Positions 25,941-34,530 of a DNA stretch of 41,290 bases are shown here, in pieces (the stretch's first letter is position 1; each line of letters begins with the position of its first letter). The position numbers were made by a program, and so were the translations under genes. Origin of the DNA: a bacterium (GTDB taxonomy: Bacteria; Myxococcota_A; UBA9160; SZUA-336); assembly GCA_024226335.1 (NCBI GenBank), contig JAAELY010000030.1:1-41290 (forward strand), written 5' to 3'. Below the pieces are notes generated by a model that saw only the letters and a list, made by a program, of their open reading frames with translations, ran no database searches and was not told the origin of the DNA.

Positions 25941-26635
25941 TTTCGGGGCATTCCGCGTCCAACGCGCTGAAAAACGCTGTCCGGACCTTCGCGATCGATG
26001 CGTTCTGCGAGCGCTTCGGCTTCGAGCAGATTCTGCTCGCGTGGCGAGTTCCGCTTCGTGGCGTTTCGCTTTGTCTTGCTCCGGTGGGCTCGCACCAGAT
26101 CGGCACGTCCGGCGAGTCCGAGTCCGGTGATGCAGGACGTCTGAATCTGATCGCGCAGACGGCTGCCAGACAGGTGCTTGTATTGCCATGTAGGCAGTTC
26201 AGAATCGGCGAGTGCCGCCTCGAGCCTTGCCAGCGCGCGCGGCTCCACGCGCGCCAGATGGCCCATGGCGAAGGGCAGCGCATTGAGGGCCCGATAGGTA
26301 TCCCGATCCACCTCGCGCGAATGGGTGCGATTTGCGAAAACACCCAGTGCTTCAAATGCGTCCCGGTGACCGCTCATGCCCAGTGCGGTAATCGCGTTCG
26401 CATGCCACTGTAGTTCGCCGGGGTCGGCCAGGATCTCGGCCAGGCGCGCGATCCCGGCGTCCGAGAGAGCGCGAGCCTGATCGTAGGGCAGGCCCTCGAT
26501 CCAGGTCTGCTTCACCAGGTACTCAGCCGCCGCGATCTCTTCCGGCGGACCCGCCTGGAGATCTGGAGAAAGAGCGAGGGCCAGCAGCAGGACGAGCGTA
26601 CAGCTCACCAGATGAGCAATGCGGTGTTTGACCAT
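25937..26635 (-). CDS. exported protein with HEAT-like helical repeats
   Basis: 232 aa from the ATG at 26635 (or 233 from the ATG immediately upstream at 26638). The signal peptide covers about 1-28 (SCTLVLLLALALSPDLQA). The mature part is helical with HEAT-like spacing (ALSDAGIARLAEILADPGELQWHANAITALGMSGHRDAFEALG). The C-terminus is strongly basic and then acidic (RSKTKRNATKRNSPREQ ...). HEAT-like proteins usually act as binding scaffolds. It is coupled by ATGA overlap to the metzincin-like gene, so it may act as its chaperone or inhibitor; this is inference. TAGTAT lies 6 nt before the second ATG and there is no Shine-Dalgarno. Confidence 0.68.
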   Translation of the reverse strand: MVKHRIAHLVSCTLVLLLALALSPDLQAGPPEEIAAAEYLVKQTWIEGLPYDQARALSDAGIARLAEILADPGELQWHANAITALGMSGHRDAFEALGVFANRTHSREVDRDTYRALNALPFAMGHLARVEPRALARLEAALADSELPTWQYKHLSGSRLRDQIQTSCITGLGLAGRADLVRAHRSKTKRNATKRNSPREQNLLEAEALAERIDREGPDSVFQRVGRGMPRK

Positions 26636-26641
26636 CATCCC

Positions 26642-26647
26642 ATACTA
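26642..26647 (-). promoter_or_regulatory. leaderless-type -10 element of the HEAT-like gene
   Basis: On the minus strand TAGTAT ends 6 nt before the ATG at 26635 and 3 nt before the one at 26638. No Shine-Dalgarno. Confidence 0.45.
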
Positions 26648-27097
26648 ACCGGCGGACCCCGGATTCGTTGCACTTATGCAGGAAACAGAGAGCGATAGGC
26701 AGATTCCGGGTCCGTCGTTCCCTGGACCGGAAGTGGGATGACTCGAAGTCACAAACTGTGATTCCGGCTCACAAGTCACAAGAATGCACAATCGACACCC
26801 GGGTGGGTCGGAGTCGGCAAAAAATGATGCAACTAAGCGTATTGCAAGGATTTTTATGCAGACTTCAGGAGTGCCAATACGGACCGGTCGGAGACCTTCT
26901 GGCGGTTTCGGAATTGCTCGCCGAAATATTGCCTGCAACTTGCCGACGCCCGTGTTAGTGTCCCCGGCGACTGCGCCCTGGAGTGATGGTTTGGGGGCGG
27001 ATTCAGTGAGCGCGGGAACTTCTGCGAGCGTCTGGAACTGTCCTTTCTAGAGCCATTTCGAAAGAACTCCAAAGTGACTCGTAGGAAAGTTGGACAC

Positions 27098-27143
27098 CCG
27101 ACCGGCAACCCGCCGGCAAATCGGCCGGTCGGACTTACTTCTT
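27098..27143 (+). promoter_or_regulatory. terminator-like hairpin in the fusA leader, candidate attenuator
   Basis: Arms CCGACCGGC (27098-27106) and GCCGGTCGG (27124-27132) form a 9-bp stem, followed by a pyrimidine and T-rich stretch (ACTTACTTCTTTT) on the fusA strand. An alternative shorter hairpin (CCGGC/GCCGG, 27102-27116) would compete with it. It lies about 200 nt before fusA, and no other plus-strand gene is near that it could terminate. Confidence 0.4.
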
Positions 27144-27332
27144 TTAGGTAGAGGGCGCATCAGACGACGAAGAGAGACGCAATCCGCCACGCCCACCGGG
27201 GGCACGGATATTGCGAACAGTGCCGACGCCTGCAGCCCTGAAGCCAAACCGCGAAGGGGATGTGTACCGGAGACGGCTGACGCTGCTCTCAGATGGCTGA
27301 GCTGAAAACGAGTTCTCGAAAAGGAAACGAAG

Positions 27333-29417
27333 ATGTCCACCGAACTGAGCCAAGTCCGCAACATCGGGATCAGTGCCCATATTGACTCGGGCAAGACCAC
27401 CCTGACCGAGAGAATCCTGTACTACACCGGCCGGATTCACACCGTGCACGAGGTGCGCGGCAAGGACGATGTGGGCGCGACGATGGACTCGATGGATCTC
27501 GAGAAGGAGCGTGGCATCACGATCCAGTCCGCGGCCACCTACGCTCAGTGGGGAGACTACCGCATCAACATCATCGACACGCCGGGCCACGTGGACTTCA
27601 CGATCGAAGTCGAGCGAGCTCTGCGAGTGCTGGATGGCGCGATCCTGGTCCTGTGCGGCGTATCCGGCGTGCAGTCCCAGTCGATGACCGTCGATCGGCA
27701 GATGCGTCGCTACGACGTTCCGCGCATCGCGTTCATCAACAAGCTCGATCGAGCGGGAGCCAATCCGGAACGCGTGACCTCCCAGTTGCGCGACAAGCTC
27801 AAGCACAACGCAGTGCTCATGCAGTTGCCGCTCGGTCTCGAAGCAGATCACGAGGGCGTGATCGACCTGGTCACGATGAAGGCCGTCTACTTCCGTGGTG
27901 ATCTCGGCGATGAGGTGGTTTCTGAGCCAATCCCCGAGAGCATGCTGGCCGAAGCTGAAGCCGCTCGCGAGACGATGCTGGACGCGGTCTCGATGTTCTC
28001 CGAGGAACTCATGGAAGGCATCCTCGAAGACAACCTCAACGAGGAAATGATTCACAATGCGATCCGCGCGGGCGTGCTCTCGCTGGATCTGACTCCCGTG
28101 TTTCTGGGGTCGGCCTATAAGAACAAGGGTGTGCAGTTGCTGCTGGATGCCACCTCGCGCTACCTGCCCTCCCCGCTCGATATCGAGAATCGCGGTCTGG
28201 ACCTCGACGACGATGAAAAGGAATTCGTGGTCGAGACCGATCCGGAACAGCCGTTGGTTGCGCTTGCATTCAAGCTCGACGACGGACGCTACGGTCAGCT
28301 GACCTATGTGCGGATCTACCGAGGCACGTTGCGCAAGGGCGAGATGATCACCAACACCCGCACGGGAAAGAGAACGCGCGTCGGACGATTGATTCGCATG
28401 CACTCGGACAAGACCGAGGACATCGAAGTCGCGATGGCTGGCGACATCGTCGCGCTATTCGGCATCGACTGCGCGTCGGGAGATACCTTCACCAGCGGTG
28501 AACGTGTGGCCGTAACCTCTATGCACGTTCCGGATCCGGTGATCTCTCTCTCGATCAAGCCTATCGACCAGAAGGCCCAGGACAATATGGGGAAGGCCCT
28601 CGGACGTTTCGTGCGCGAGGATCCGACTTTCACCACTTTTGTCGATGAAGAAAGCGCCGAGACAGTCGTCCAGGGGATGGGAGAACTTCACCTCGAGGTC
28701 TACATCGAACGCATGAAGCGCGAGTACGGGTGCGAGGTCGAGACCGGTCAGCCGCGCGTCGCCTATCGCGAGTGCATTGCGCGGAAGGCGGAGTTCAACT
28801 TCATCCACAAGAAGCAGAGCGGTGGATCTGGCCAGTACGCCCGTGTTGCAGGCTATCTGGAGCCGATTGAAGACGGCACCGAGTTCGAGTTCATCGACAA
28901 GATCAAGGGTGGCTCCATTCCGACCGAGTTCATCAGCTCGTGCGAGAAGGGCTTCAAGGCGGCCGTCAAGAAGGGCACACTGATCGGTGCGCCGGTCAAC
29001 GGCGTGCGCGCCCTGATCAACGACGGCCAGGCGCATACGGTCGACTCTTCGGACGTCGCCTTCCAGTTGGCGGCGCGTGGCGCATTCCGCGAGACCTACC
29101 CGAAGGCCAAGCCGACGGTGCTCGAGCCGATCATGACGCTGTCGATCGAGGGCCCGGTGGAGTTCCAGGGCGCCTACATCAAGACGATCATGCAGCGCCG
29201 CGGTCAGGTTGCCGGAACGGTCGAGGAAGACGGTTTCTGCACTGTCGACGCTGAGATCCCACTGGCCGAGACATTCGGCTACGCGACGGATCTGCGTTCC
29301 GCGAGTCAGGGCAAGGCCGAGTTCACACTCGAGTTCTCGCGCTACGCGCCAGTCCCGGCCGAAGTCCAGAAGGACCTGGTCGAGAAGTACCGCGCCAGCC
29401 GCGAAGCCAAGAAGTAG
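27333..29417 (+). CDS. fusA: elongation factor G, mitochondrial EFG1-like (spdEFG1) type
   Basis: 694 aa. G1 [19 protein letters not shown] with the Ser (most bacterial EF-G have Ala), then [60 protein letters not shown] and [10 protein letters not shown]. The G1 region and the [14 protein letters not shown] stretch match the EFG1 lineage of mitochondria and its bacterial relatives in spirochaetes, planctomycetes and deltaproteobacteria. Domains II-V follow in normal order. It drives translocation and possibly ribosome recycling. It is not in a str operon with rpsL, rpsG or tuf. Start: AAGGA with an 8-nt spacer. A second EF-G would be expected elsewhere in the genome. Confidence 0.95.
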   Translation: MSTELSQVRNIGISAHIDSGKTTLTERILYYTGRIHTVHEVRGKDDVGATMDSMDLEKERGITIQSAATYAQWGDYRINIIDTPGHVDFTIEVERALRVLDGAILVLCGVSGVQSQSMTVDRQMRRYDVPRIAFINKLDRAGANPERVTSQLRDKLKHNAVLMQLPLGLEADHEGVIDLVTMKAVYFRGDLGDEVVSEPIPESMLAEAEAARETMLDAVSMFSEELMEGILEDNLNEEMIHNAIRAGVLSLDLTPVFLGSAYKNKGVQLLLDATSRYLPSPLDIENRGLDLDDDEKEFVVETDPEQPLVALAFKLDDGRYGQLTYVRIYRGTLRKGEMITNTRTGKRTRVGRLIRMHSDKTEDIEVAMAGDIVALFGIDCASGDTFTSGERVAVTSMHVPDPVISLSIKPIDQKAQDNMGKALGRFVREDPTFTTFVDEESAETVVQGMGELHLEVYIERMKREYGCEVETGQPRVAYRECIARKAEFNFIHKKQSGGSGQYARVAGYLEPIEDGTEFEFIDKIKGGSIPTEFISSCEKGFKAAVKKGTLIGAPVNGVRALINDGQAHTVDSSDVAFQLAARGAFRETYPKAKPTVLEPIMTLSIEGPVEFQGAYIKTIMQRRGQVAGTVEEDGFCTVDAEIPLAETFGYATDLRSASQGKAEFTLEFSRYAPVPAEVQKDLVEKYRASREAKK

Positions 29418-29438
29418 ACCCGAGTTTTCGAATCCGTT

Positions 29439-29476
29439 CGCCTTAGCGTTCGCACGAGAGTGCGAACGCTAAGGCG
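29439..29476. terminator. 17-bp perfect hairpin between convergent genes
   Basis: Arms 29439-29455 and 29460-29476 are perfectly complementary with a GAGA loop. They lie 21 nt after the fusA stop and span the stop codon of the convergent beta-helix/LamG gene (TAG, 29469-29471). No T tract follows on either strand, so it may work as a bidirectional block, an RNA-stability hairpin, or a genome-wide repeated element. Confidence 0.6.
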
Positions 29477-31748
29477 TCGGAGGTCCGTTCGCGAACAACT
29501 CCGCGACCTCGCCCGCACTCAGTGCGATCTTGAAGACCGCAATATCGTCCAGAAGACCATCCATTGCATCTTTTGGAGTGTTGAAGCGTGCGCCGATCCG
29601 GAAGTCCTCTGGATTCTGATGGTCGACGACATCGGGAGCCATCACGCTCACCGGTGCAGCGGCATCCACTCCGTCGATGAAGATGCGTGCGGTCGCGGTC
29701 GTTTCGTCGTAGGTTCCGACGGCATGCGTCCAGGTGGCGACGCTCATGAGTCCCGTCGTACTGACCGCGAGCACCCCACCACCGACCGTGTTGACCTGGA
29801 AGCGCAACTGACCGCCTGAAAGAAGCTCGAGCAGGTACGAGGCTCCGCCCGTCTGCTCCTTCGCGATCAGACCGCGAGCAGCGCCGAGCGTATCGGCACG
29901 AACCCACGCAGAGACCGAAACCCCGGTAGGGCGAAGAGAAGTCGAGTCGGCCACATCGACGCGGGCGCTGCCTGAGAAGTCCATCGCTCCAGCGATCTTC
30001 CCATTGGAGCCGCTTCCGTAAACTGCGCCGGTATTCGTTCCGGTATTGAACCACGGACCGGAGTCGGCAAGCGGTCCGCTTGTTTCGTCCAGGGTCCAAT
30101 GCGCCGCCAAGCTCGTATAGGTTGCAGCACTACAGACCGGCGCCAGAGGGGGGCCGGAACCGAGCAATGCGCGGATAAGGACCGCGACGTCGAGAATATT
30201 GCACGGGCTGGCCTGCGCGATCACCGAGCACTTCTCTTCGGCCGCGGGAGACAGCGGTGTGCCGACCGGATCTGCGAGATGGGCTCGGAGTGAAGCGACA
30301 TCGGTCGTCGCCACGATTCCTTCGTCAGTCAGATCGCCGCACTGGCAAGCGTCACCGATTCCATCGGGAAGGCTTGGCGAACCGACACCACCACTGTCCG
30401 CAAACGGCGCGTTCGATCGGAAGCGGCAGTTGTCGTTGGGATCATCCGCGCCATCTCCATCAAAGTCGCCGACGCCTTCATAGGCTCCGATGTCGCAGAC
30501 AGCCAAGCCGCTGGAGTTTCCATCGACAGGGCGCGCAGATCCGCGCTGATCCGCGGCCGCGCAGGAATTCGGATCCGCCCCGTCGATTGCTGGACTCGAA
30601 GCCAGGAGCGCATGCGTATCGGTCGGACCCCCGTTGTTTGAAAGCAGATCCAGACCAGCCACTGCAGCGACGCGATCTCCGCTGGCCGTCAGTCCGCAAC
30701 TCGTATCGTCTGCGAGATTGAAGCCTTGCGTATCCAGCGCTGCGTTACACAGCGCTGACGCCGAGCCTGTGCCGTTTGCGATAACCGAGTTCTTGATATT
30801 CAAGGTTCCGGTGTTGGCAATCGTCGTAGCAGAACCGTCGCCAGAGTTGTCACTCAATGTAACGTGAGTGAGCGTTGCGATGCCTCCAGTGTTTCGGATC
30901 CCACCACCGTCACCCCCGGTCAATGAGATGGTCGACTCCTGTGCATCGTTCCCGCTAATCGTACAGTCCGTCGCGGTGAGCAATCCGGTCGACGTATTGT
31001 CGATCCCCGCACCCCCAAACCTGGATTCGACGATGTTGTTGCTGATCGTCGACCCCGTCAGGCTGGCGGTGCCGAGATTCGCGAGACCACCTCCCGGCGC
31101 CCCGAAGTCGCCGAATATCTGCTCACCGATATTCGCGTCCACCGCGCTGTCGATCAGGAACAGGTTTCCATCGTTGTAGATACCCGCCCCCGGAAGGCCA
31201 CCGGTGTGGTTCGCACTGAGGAGGCATTCGCGAATCGTCAGCGTTCCGCGATTTCGCAGACCTCCGCCACCCAGCGATCCGAGCTTGCTCAAGCGGCCGT
31301 TTCGCAGCGTCAGCCCCAGGATTTCTGCGTTGACTCCAGTGTGCGCTTCGAGGACGCGATCATCCGCATTTCCGTCCAGGATCGTCAGGCCCACTCCCGC
31401 GCCATTGATCGTCACATCTTCGGTCAGATCCAGATCACCTGTGGCTCCCAGGTTCTCTCCGACACCATGAAGCGAAAGAACAAAAGTCCCTGAAGGAATC
31501 TCGATCGTGTCGCTACCCGCGAGCGCGTTCGCCTCCTGGGTTGCCGCGCGCAGAGTGCATTCGGCGGCGGCAGTCGCACAGAAACCATCGCCGTGCACGA
31601 GATCGACGGCATCCGTGGTGCTGTCGACGTTGAATACCGCGCCCGAAGCCCGAAGTGGTTGGGCGAGCATCGGAACCAGCAACGCAACCAGTACGCAAGC
31701 CCTTCCCATCCGAGTAGCTCTCGGGATTCCCTTTTGCGCGACAAACAT
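29469..31748 (-). CDS. secreted beta-helix protein with CSLREA-like, anchor-Q, dockerin-like and LamG modules
   Basis: 759 aa from the ATG at 31748, supported by AAGGA 8 nt upstream (a longer in-frame reading lacks this). Signal peptide about 15-36 (GRACVLVALLVPMLAQPLRASG). A CSLREA-like segment (CTLRAATQEAN, 64-74) is followed by parallel beta-helix repeats (about 100-400, many GGGLRNRGTL/GAGIYNDGN turns), then the choice-of-anchor-Q-type segment (NNGGPTDTHALLASSPAIDGA ... CDIGAYE). Next come a DGIGDACQCGD module like that of the metzincin-like protein and a C-terminal LamG/concanavalin fold (about 560-750). It is probably an extracellular adhesin or polysaccharide-binding protein. No catalytic residues are evident. 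It ends inside a strong hairpin. Confidence 0.8.
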   Translation of the reverse strand: MFVAQKGIPRATRMGRACVLVALLVPMLAQPLRASGAVFNVDSTTDAVDLVHGDGFCATAAAECTLRAATQEANALAGSDTIEIPSGTFVLSLHGVGENLGATGDLDLTEDVTINGAGVGLTILDGNADDRVLEAHTGVNAEILGLTLRNGRLSKLGSLGGGGLRNRGTLTIRECLLSANHTGGLPGAGIYNDGNLFLIDSAVDANIGEQIFGDFGAPGGGLANLGTASLTGSTISNNIVESRFGGAGIDNTSTGLLTATDCTISGNDAQESTISLTGGDGGGIRNTGGIATLTHVTLSDNSGDGSATTIANTGTLNIKNSVIANGTGSASALCNAALDTQGFNLADDTSCGLTASGDRVAAVAGLDLLSNNGGPTDTHALLASSPAIDGADPNSCAAADQRGSARPVDGNSSGLAVCDIGAYEGVGDFDGDGADDPNDNCRFRSNAPFADSGGVGSPSLPDGIGDACQCGDLTDEGIVATTDVASLRAHLADPVGTPLSPAAEEKCSVIAQASPCNILDVAVLIRALLGSGPPLAPVCSAATYTSLAAHWTLDETSGPLADSGPWFNTGTNTGAVYGSGSNGKIAGAMDFSGSARVDVADSTSLRPTGVSVSAWVRADTLGAARGLIAKEQTGGASYLLELLSGGQLRFQVNTVGGGVLAVSTTGLMSVATWTHAVGTYDETTATARIFIDGVDAAAPVSVMAPDVVDHQNPEDFRIGARFNTPKDAMDGLLDDIAVFKIALSAGEVAELFANGPPTP

Positions 31749-31892
31749 CGACCCGTTCCTTCGGAGACGCGCACCCTGAGGCGAAACAACTGCCGGACAG
31801 TTGCACGCCACGACGCTCCGCGGCCATTCTAAAGGATGGGAAGCCGATCTCGAAGCGAAATCAGAGCCGGCAAAACGACCCGTGCTGGCCGT

Positions 31893-33035
31893 CTAGCGGA
31901 GGCTGCGAAAGCATGTCCTCACTTCGTCGACGTAGGTCGCAGGCTGCTCGAAGGCTGCGAAGTGCCCCCCCTTGTCGAGTTCGTTCCAGTGCAGGAGCTT
32001 GCCGAAATGTTTCGTAGCCCAGCGCTCGGAAGTGCGGAAGATTTCCTTTGGAAAGATGCTGCAGCCGACAGGCACGGCGACCTTGCCAATCGGCGGCGTA
32101 TTGAAGCTCTCCCAGTAGAGGCGCGCCGAAGAACCGCCGGCATTGGTCAACCAGTACATCATCACATTATCGAGTAGCTCATCGCGGGTCAGTACGTTTT
32201 CGGGATGTCCATCGCAATCCATCCATGACCAGTACTTTTCGATGATCCAGGCAGCCTGGCCGGAAGGGGAATCCGCAAGTCCGTAGCTGAGCGTCTGGGG
32301 GCGCGTACTCTGCTGTTTCGAATAGCCCGAATCCAGATCCTGATAGTGTTTCATTCCGGCGAGTGCCGATTTTTCGCTTTCACTCAGTTCGGTCATGGTT
32401 TCGGGGTCTGGCGGTACGATCGGCATGTTCAAGTGAATTCCGGCGCAGTGATCAGGATCGCGCATGCCGATGCAGGTGGTGATCATCGCACCCCAGTCTC
32501 CACCTTGTGCGACATAACGCGGATACCCGAGCCGCAACATGAGCTTTCCCCAGGCATCTGCGATTCGCTCGACTCCCCATCCGGTACCCGTCGGCCTCCC
32601 CGAGAACCCATAACCCGGAATCGACGGACAAACGACGTGAAGGGCATCGGCAGCAGAACCTCCGTGCGCGGTCGGGTCGGTCAGGGGTGCAATCACCTTC
32701 TGAAACTCGACGATCGACCCCGGCCAGCCGTGTGTGATCACCAGGGGCAGAGCGTTTTCGTGCTTCGAACGAACGTGGATATAGTGGATCTCGCAAGTGT
32801 CGATCTCGGTCTTGAACTGCGGGAATTCGTTCAGGTGAGATTCTCTGGCACGCCAGTCGTACTTCTCGGCCCAGTACTCACAGACTTCCCGGACGTATCC
32901 GAGCGGAATGCCCTGCGACCAGTCATCGACAGTTTCGGAGTCCGGAAAGCGCGTCGCTCGCAGACGTCGCTTCAGGTCATCAATCTCCACATCCGGTATC
33001 TGGATCTGAAACGGGGTCTGAGCGTCGTTGGCCAT
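31893..33035 (-). CDS. epoxide hydrolase (EHN plus alpha/beta-hydrolase)
   Basis: 380 aa from the ATG at 33035 (GGAG, 8-nt spacer). The N-terminal EHN domain (about 8-115) has DLKRRLRATRFPDS and DWSQGIPLGYVREV. The hydrolase has oxyanion motif HGWPGS (102-107), nucleophile Asp180 in QGGDWGAM and His358 (KGGHFAAFEQP). It should open an epoxide to a diol through an Asp ester intermediate. No signal peptide. It is divergent from a cytochrome P450 gene, a pairing that makes sense if the P450 forms or accompanies epoxidised substrates. The substrate is unknown. Confidence 0.9.
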   Translation of the reverse strand: MANDAQTPFQIQIPDVEIDDLKRRLRATRFPDSETVDDWSQGIPLGYVREVCEYWAEKYDWRARESHLNEFPQFKTEIDTCEIHYIHVRSKHENALPLVITHGWPGSIVEFQKVIAPLTDPTAHGGSAADALHVVCPSIPGYGFSGRPTGTGWGVERIADAWGKLMLRLGYPRYVAQGGDWGAMITTCIGMRDPDHCAGIHLNMPIVPPDPETMTELSESEKSALAGMKHYQDLDSGYSKQQSTRPQTLSYGLADSPSGQAAWIIEKYWSWMDCDGHPENVLTRDELLDNVMMYWLTNAGGSSARLYWESFNTPPIGKVAVPVGCSIFPKEIFRTSERWATKHFGKLLHWNELDKGGHFAAFEQPATYVDEVRTCFRSLR

Positions 33036-33204
33036 TTCGGGTCTCCTCCTCGGTTCGAGGCAACTTCTCATAGATCGAGCGGTCTTGGCCAGCGGCCGAT
33101 CGAACCCTCCCGAGGGCCGCTCTCTGGCAGAATGGTCCGAGCGAGAAAGACACCGGAGCTTCCCGAGGGATTGGTTTGCTGCTTTGGGGAGGATGGAGGA
33201 GAGC

Positions 33205-34461
33205 ATGACCGACACGAGCGCGATCGAGGACGGCTACGAACTCATTCATCCCGCTGCCTACGCGAAGCAGGGACCGCCTCACGATGTGTGGACGCGACTG
33301 CGGCGCGAAGCACCGCTGGCGCGTTGCGAGTCTGCGGACTACGAGCCGTTCTGGGCCGTGACGCTCCACGATGACATCCGGGAAATTTCCGGAAAACCGG
33401 ATCTCTTCAAGAGCGAACCGGGAATCGTGATGTTGCCCCGCGATCAGGTACGCAATAACTCCGAAGGCCTCGGTGCCATGCGCACGATCATCGAGATGGA
33501 TCCTCCGGAGCATCGCGAATACCGCAAGGTCGCCAGTCCGTGGTTCACGCCACGATCGCTCAAACGACTGGAACCGGCCATCGAGGAGAGTGCAAGGGCG
33601 CTCATCGACAGGCTTGCGGGTGAGACGGGCGAAGGTGAATGCGATTTCGCCACCGACGTGGCCGCAGCGCATCCGCTGCGCATCCTGTCGATGATTCTCG
33701 GATTGTCCCAGGACCAAGAACCCGCGATCCTGCGACTGACGAATCAGCTCTTCGCCCCAGACGACGAGGAATTGCAGCGCAAGGGGATGGACCGCGACGA
33801 AGCGGTCAAAGAGGTCGGTCTCGAGCTGTATCAGATGTTCGCAAGCGTCATCGAAGATCGGAAAGCGAATCCGAGTGACGACCTCGCGAGCGTGCTTGCC
33901 AACGGGAAAGTGAATTCGGAACCGATGGGTCTGATGGAAACCTTCGGCTACTTCTTGATCGCGTTCACAGCCGGACACGACACGACCAAGAATTCACTCG
34001 CCGGTGGTCTTCTCGCGTTGCTCGAAAACCCCGACCAACTCCAGTTGTTGAAAAACAATCCCTCTCTGGTCGGTTCTGCGGTCGAGGAAGTCGTTCGCTG
34101 GAGCACACCAGTCAACTACATGAAACGCACCGCCGCGCGGGACACCGCACTACGCGGCCAGAAGATCCGCGAGGGGGACGAACTCCTCCTGCAGTATGCA
34201 TCGGCGAATCGGGACGAGAGTATGTTCGAGGCACCCTTCGAGTTCCGCGTGGATCGCGATCCGAACCCGCATCTGGGATTCGGCATCGGCGAACACTTTT
34301 GCCTCGGTGCACATCTCGCGAGACGCTCACAGGGAGCGCTGCTCAGAGAATTCTCGCGTCGGATCGAATCGGTGGAATTGATCGGCGAGCCCGAGTGGAT
34401 TCGCTCCAGCTTCGTCGTTGGGTTGAAGCATATACCGGTCCGTTACCGTTTCTCGGTCTGA
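33205..34461 (+). CDS. cytochrome P450, soluble bacterial type
   Basis: 418 aa from the ATG at 33205 (GGAGGA just upstream). I-helix AGHDTT (256-261), ExxR at Glu295-Arg298, and heme loop GFGIGEHFCLGAHLAR with ligand Cys366. MDPPEHREYRKVASPWFTPR (98-117) is the typical C-helix region. There is no membrane anchor, so it should take electrons from a ferredoxin partner, which is not encoded in the window. The sequence style resembles the steroid/lipid P450s of the CYP125/142 surroundings, but I cannot assign a family. It is divergent from the epoxide hydrolase and 69 nt before a co-directional hydrolase gene. Confidence 0.94.
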   Translation: MTDTSAIEDGYELIHPAAYAKQGPPHDVWTRLRREAPLARCESADYEPFWAVTLHDDIREISGKPDLFKSEPGIVMLPRDQVRNNSEGLGAMRTIIEMDPPEHREYRKVASPWFTPRSLKRLEPAIEESARALIDRLAGETGEGECDFATDVAAAHPLRILSMILGLSQDQEPAILRLTNQLFAPDDEELQRKGMDRDEAVKEVGLELYQMFASVIEDRKANPSDDLASVLANGKVNSEPMGLMETFGYFLIAFTAGHDTTKNSLAGGLLALLENPDQLQLLKNNPSLVGSAVEEVVRWSTPVNYMKRTAARDTALRGQKIREGDELLLQYASANRDESMFEAPFEFRVDRDPNPHLGFGIGEHFCLGAHLARRSQGALLREFSRRIESVELIGEPEWIRSSFVVGLKHIPVRYRFSV

Positions 34462-34530
34462 TACACCCGTCGCAGAACTTCGGGCATAATCGGGCCAACC
34501 GAAAACGAAACTGAAATTGGGGTGATCTCC

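Larger units (their letters stand above)
26636..27332. other. 697-bp intergenic region between divergent HEAT-like gene and fusA
   Basis: No convincing gene on either strand; the short open frames have no family-like composition. Visible signals: a -10-like element for the minus-strand gene at 26642-26647; a cluster of TCACA/TGTGA words at 26749-26782, including TCACA-AAC-TGTGA and the tandem 7-mer TCACAAG; a possible extended -10 (TGTTAGTGT, 26953-26961) facing fusA; a hairpin plus T-rich stretch at 27098-27143; and a Shine-Dalgarno (AAGGA) before fusA. The region is unusually long for this compact genome, so fusA may have a long regulated leader. Confidence 0.6.

Noticed and set aside
26757-26773. 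CRP-like site TGTGA-N7-TCACA
   Set aside because: The spacer is one base longer than the CRP consensus, so it is reported only as part of a word cluster, not as a CRP site.
26645-26958. Short open frames of about 96 codons on both strands in the fusA upstream region
   Set aside because: No Shine-Dalgarno, no recognisable composition or domain, and they overlap each other; treated as non-coding.
27144-28403. Minus-strand open frame of 419 codons opposite fusA
   Set aside because: It is antisense to the highly conserved EF-G and looks like a translation of its complement; no domain of its own.
31204-31493. Plus-strand frames opposite the beta-helix gene
   Set aside because: Antisense shadows created by the repeat structure; Arg/Ser/Pro-rich with no start signals.
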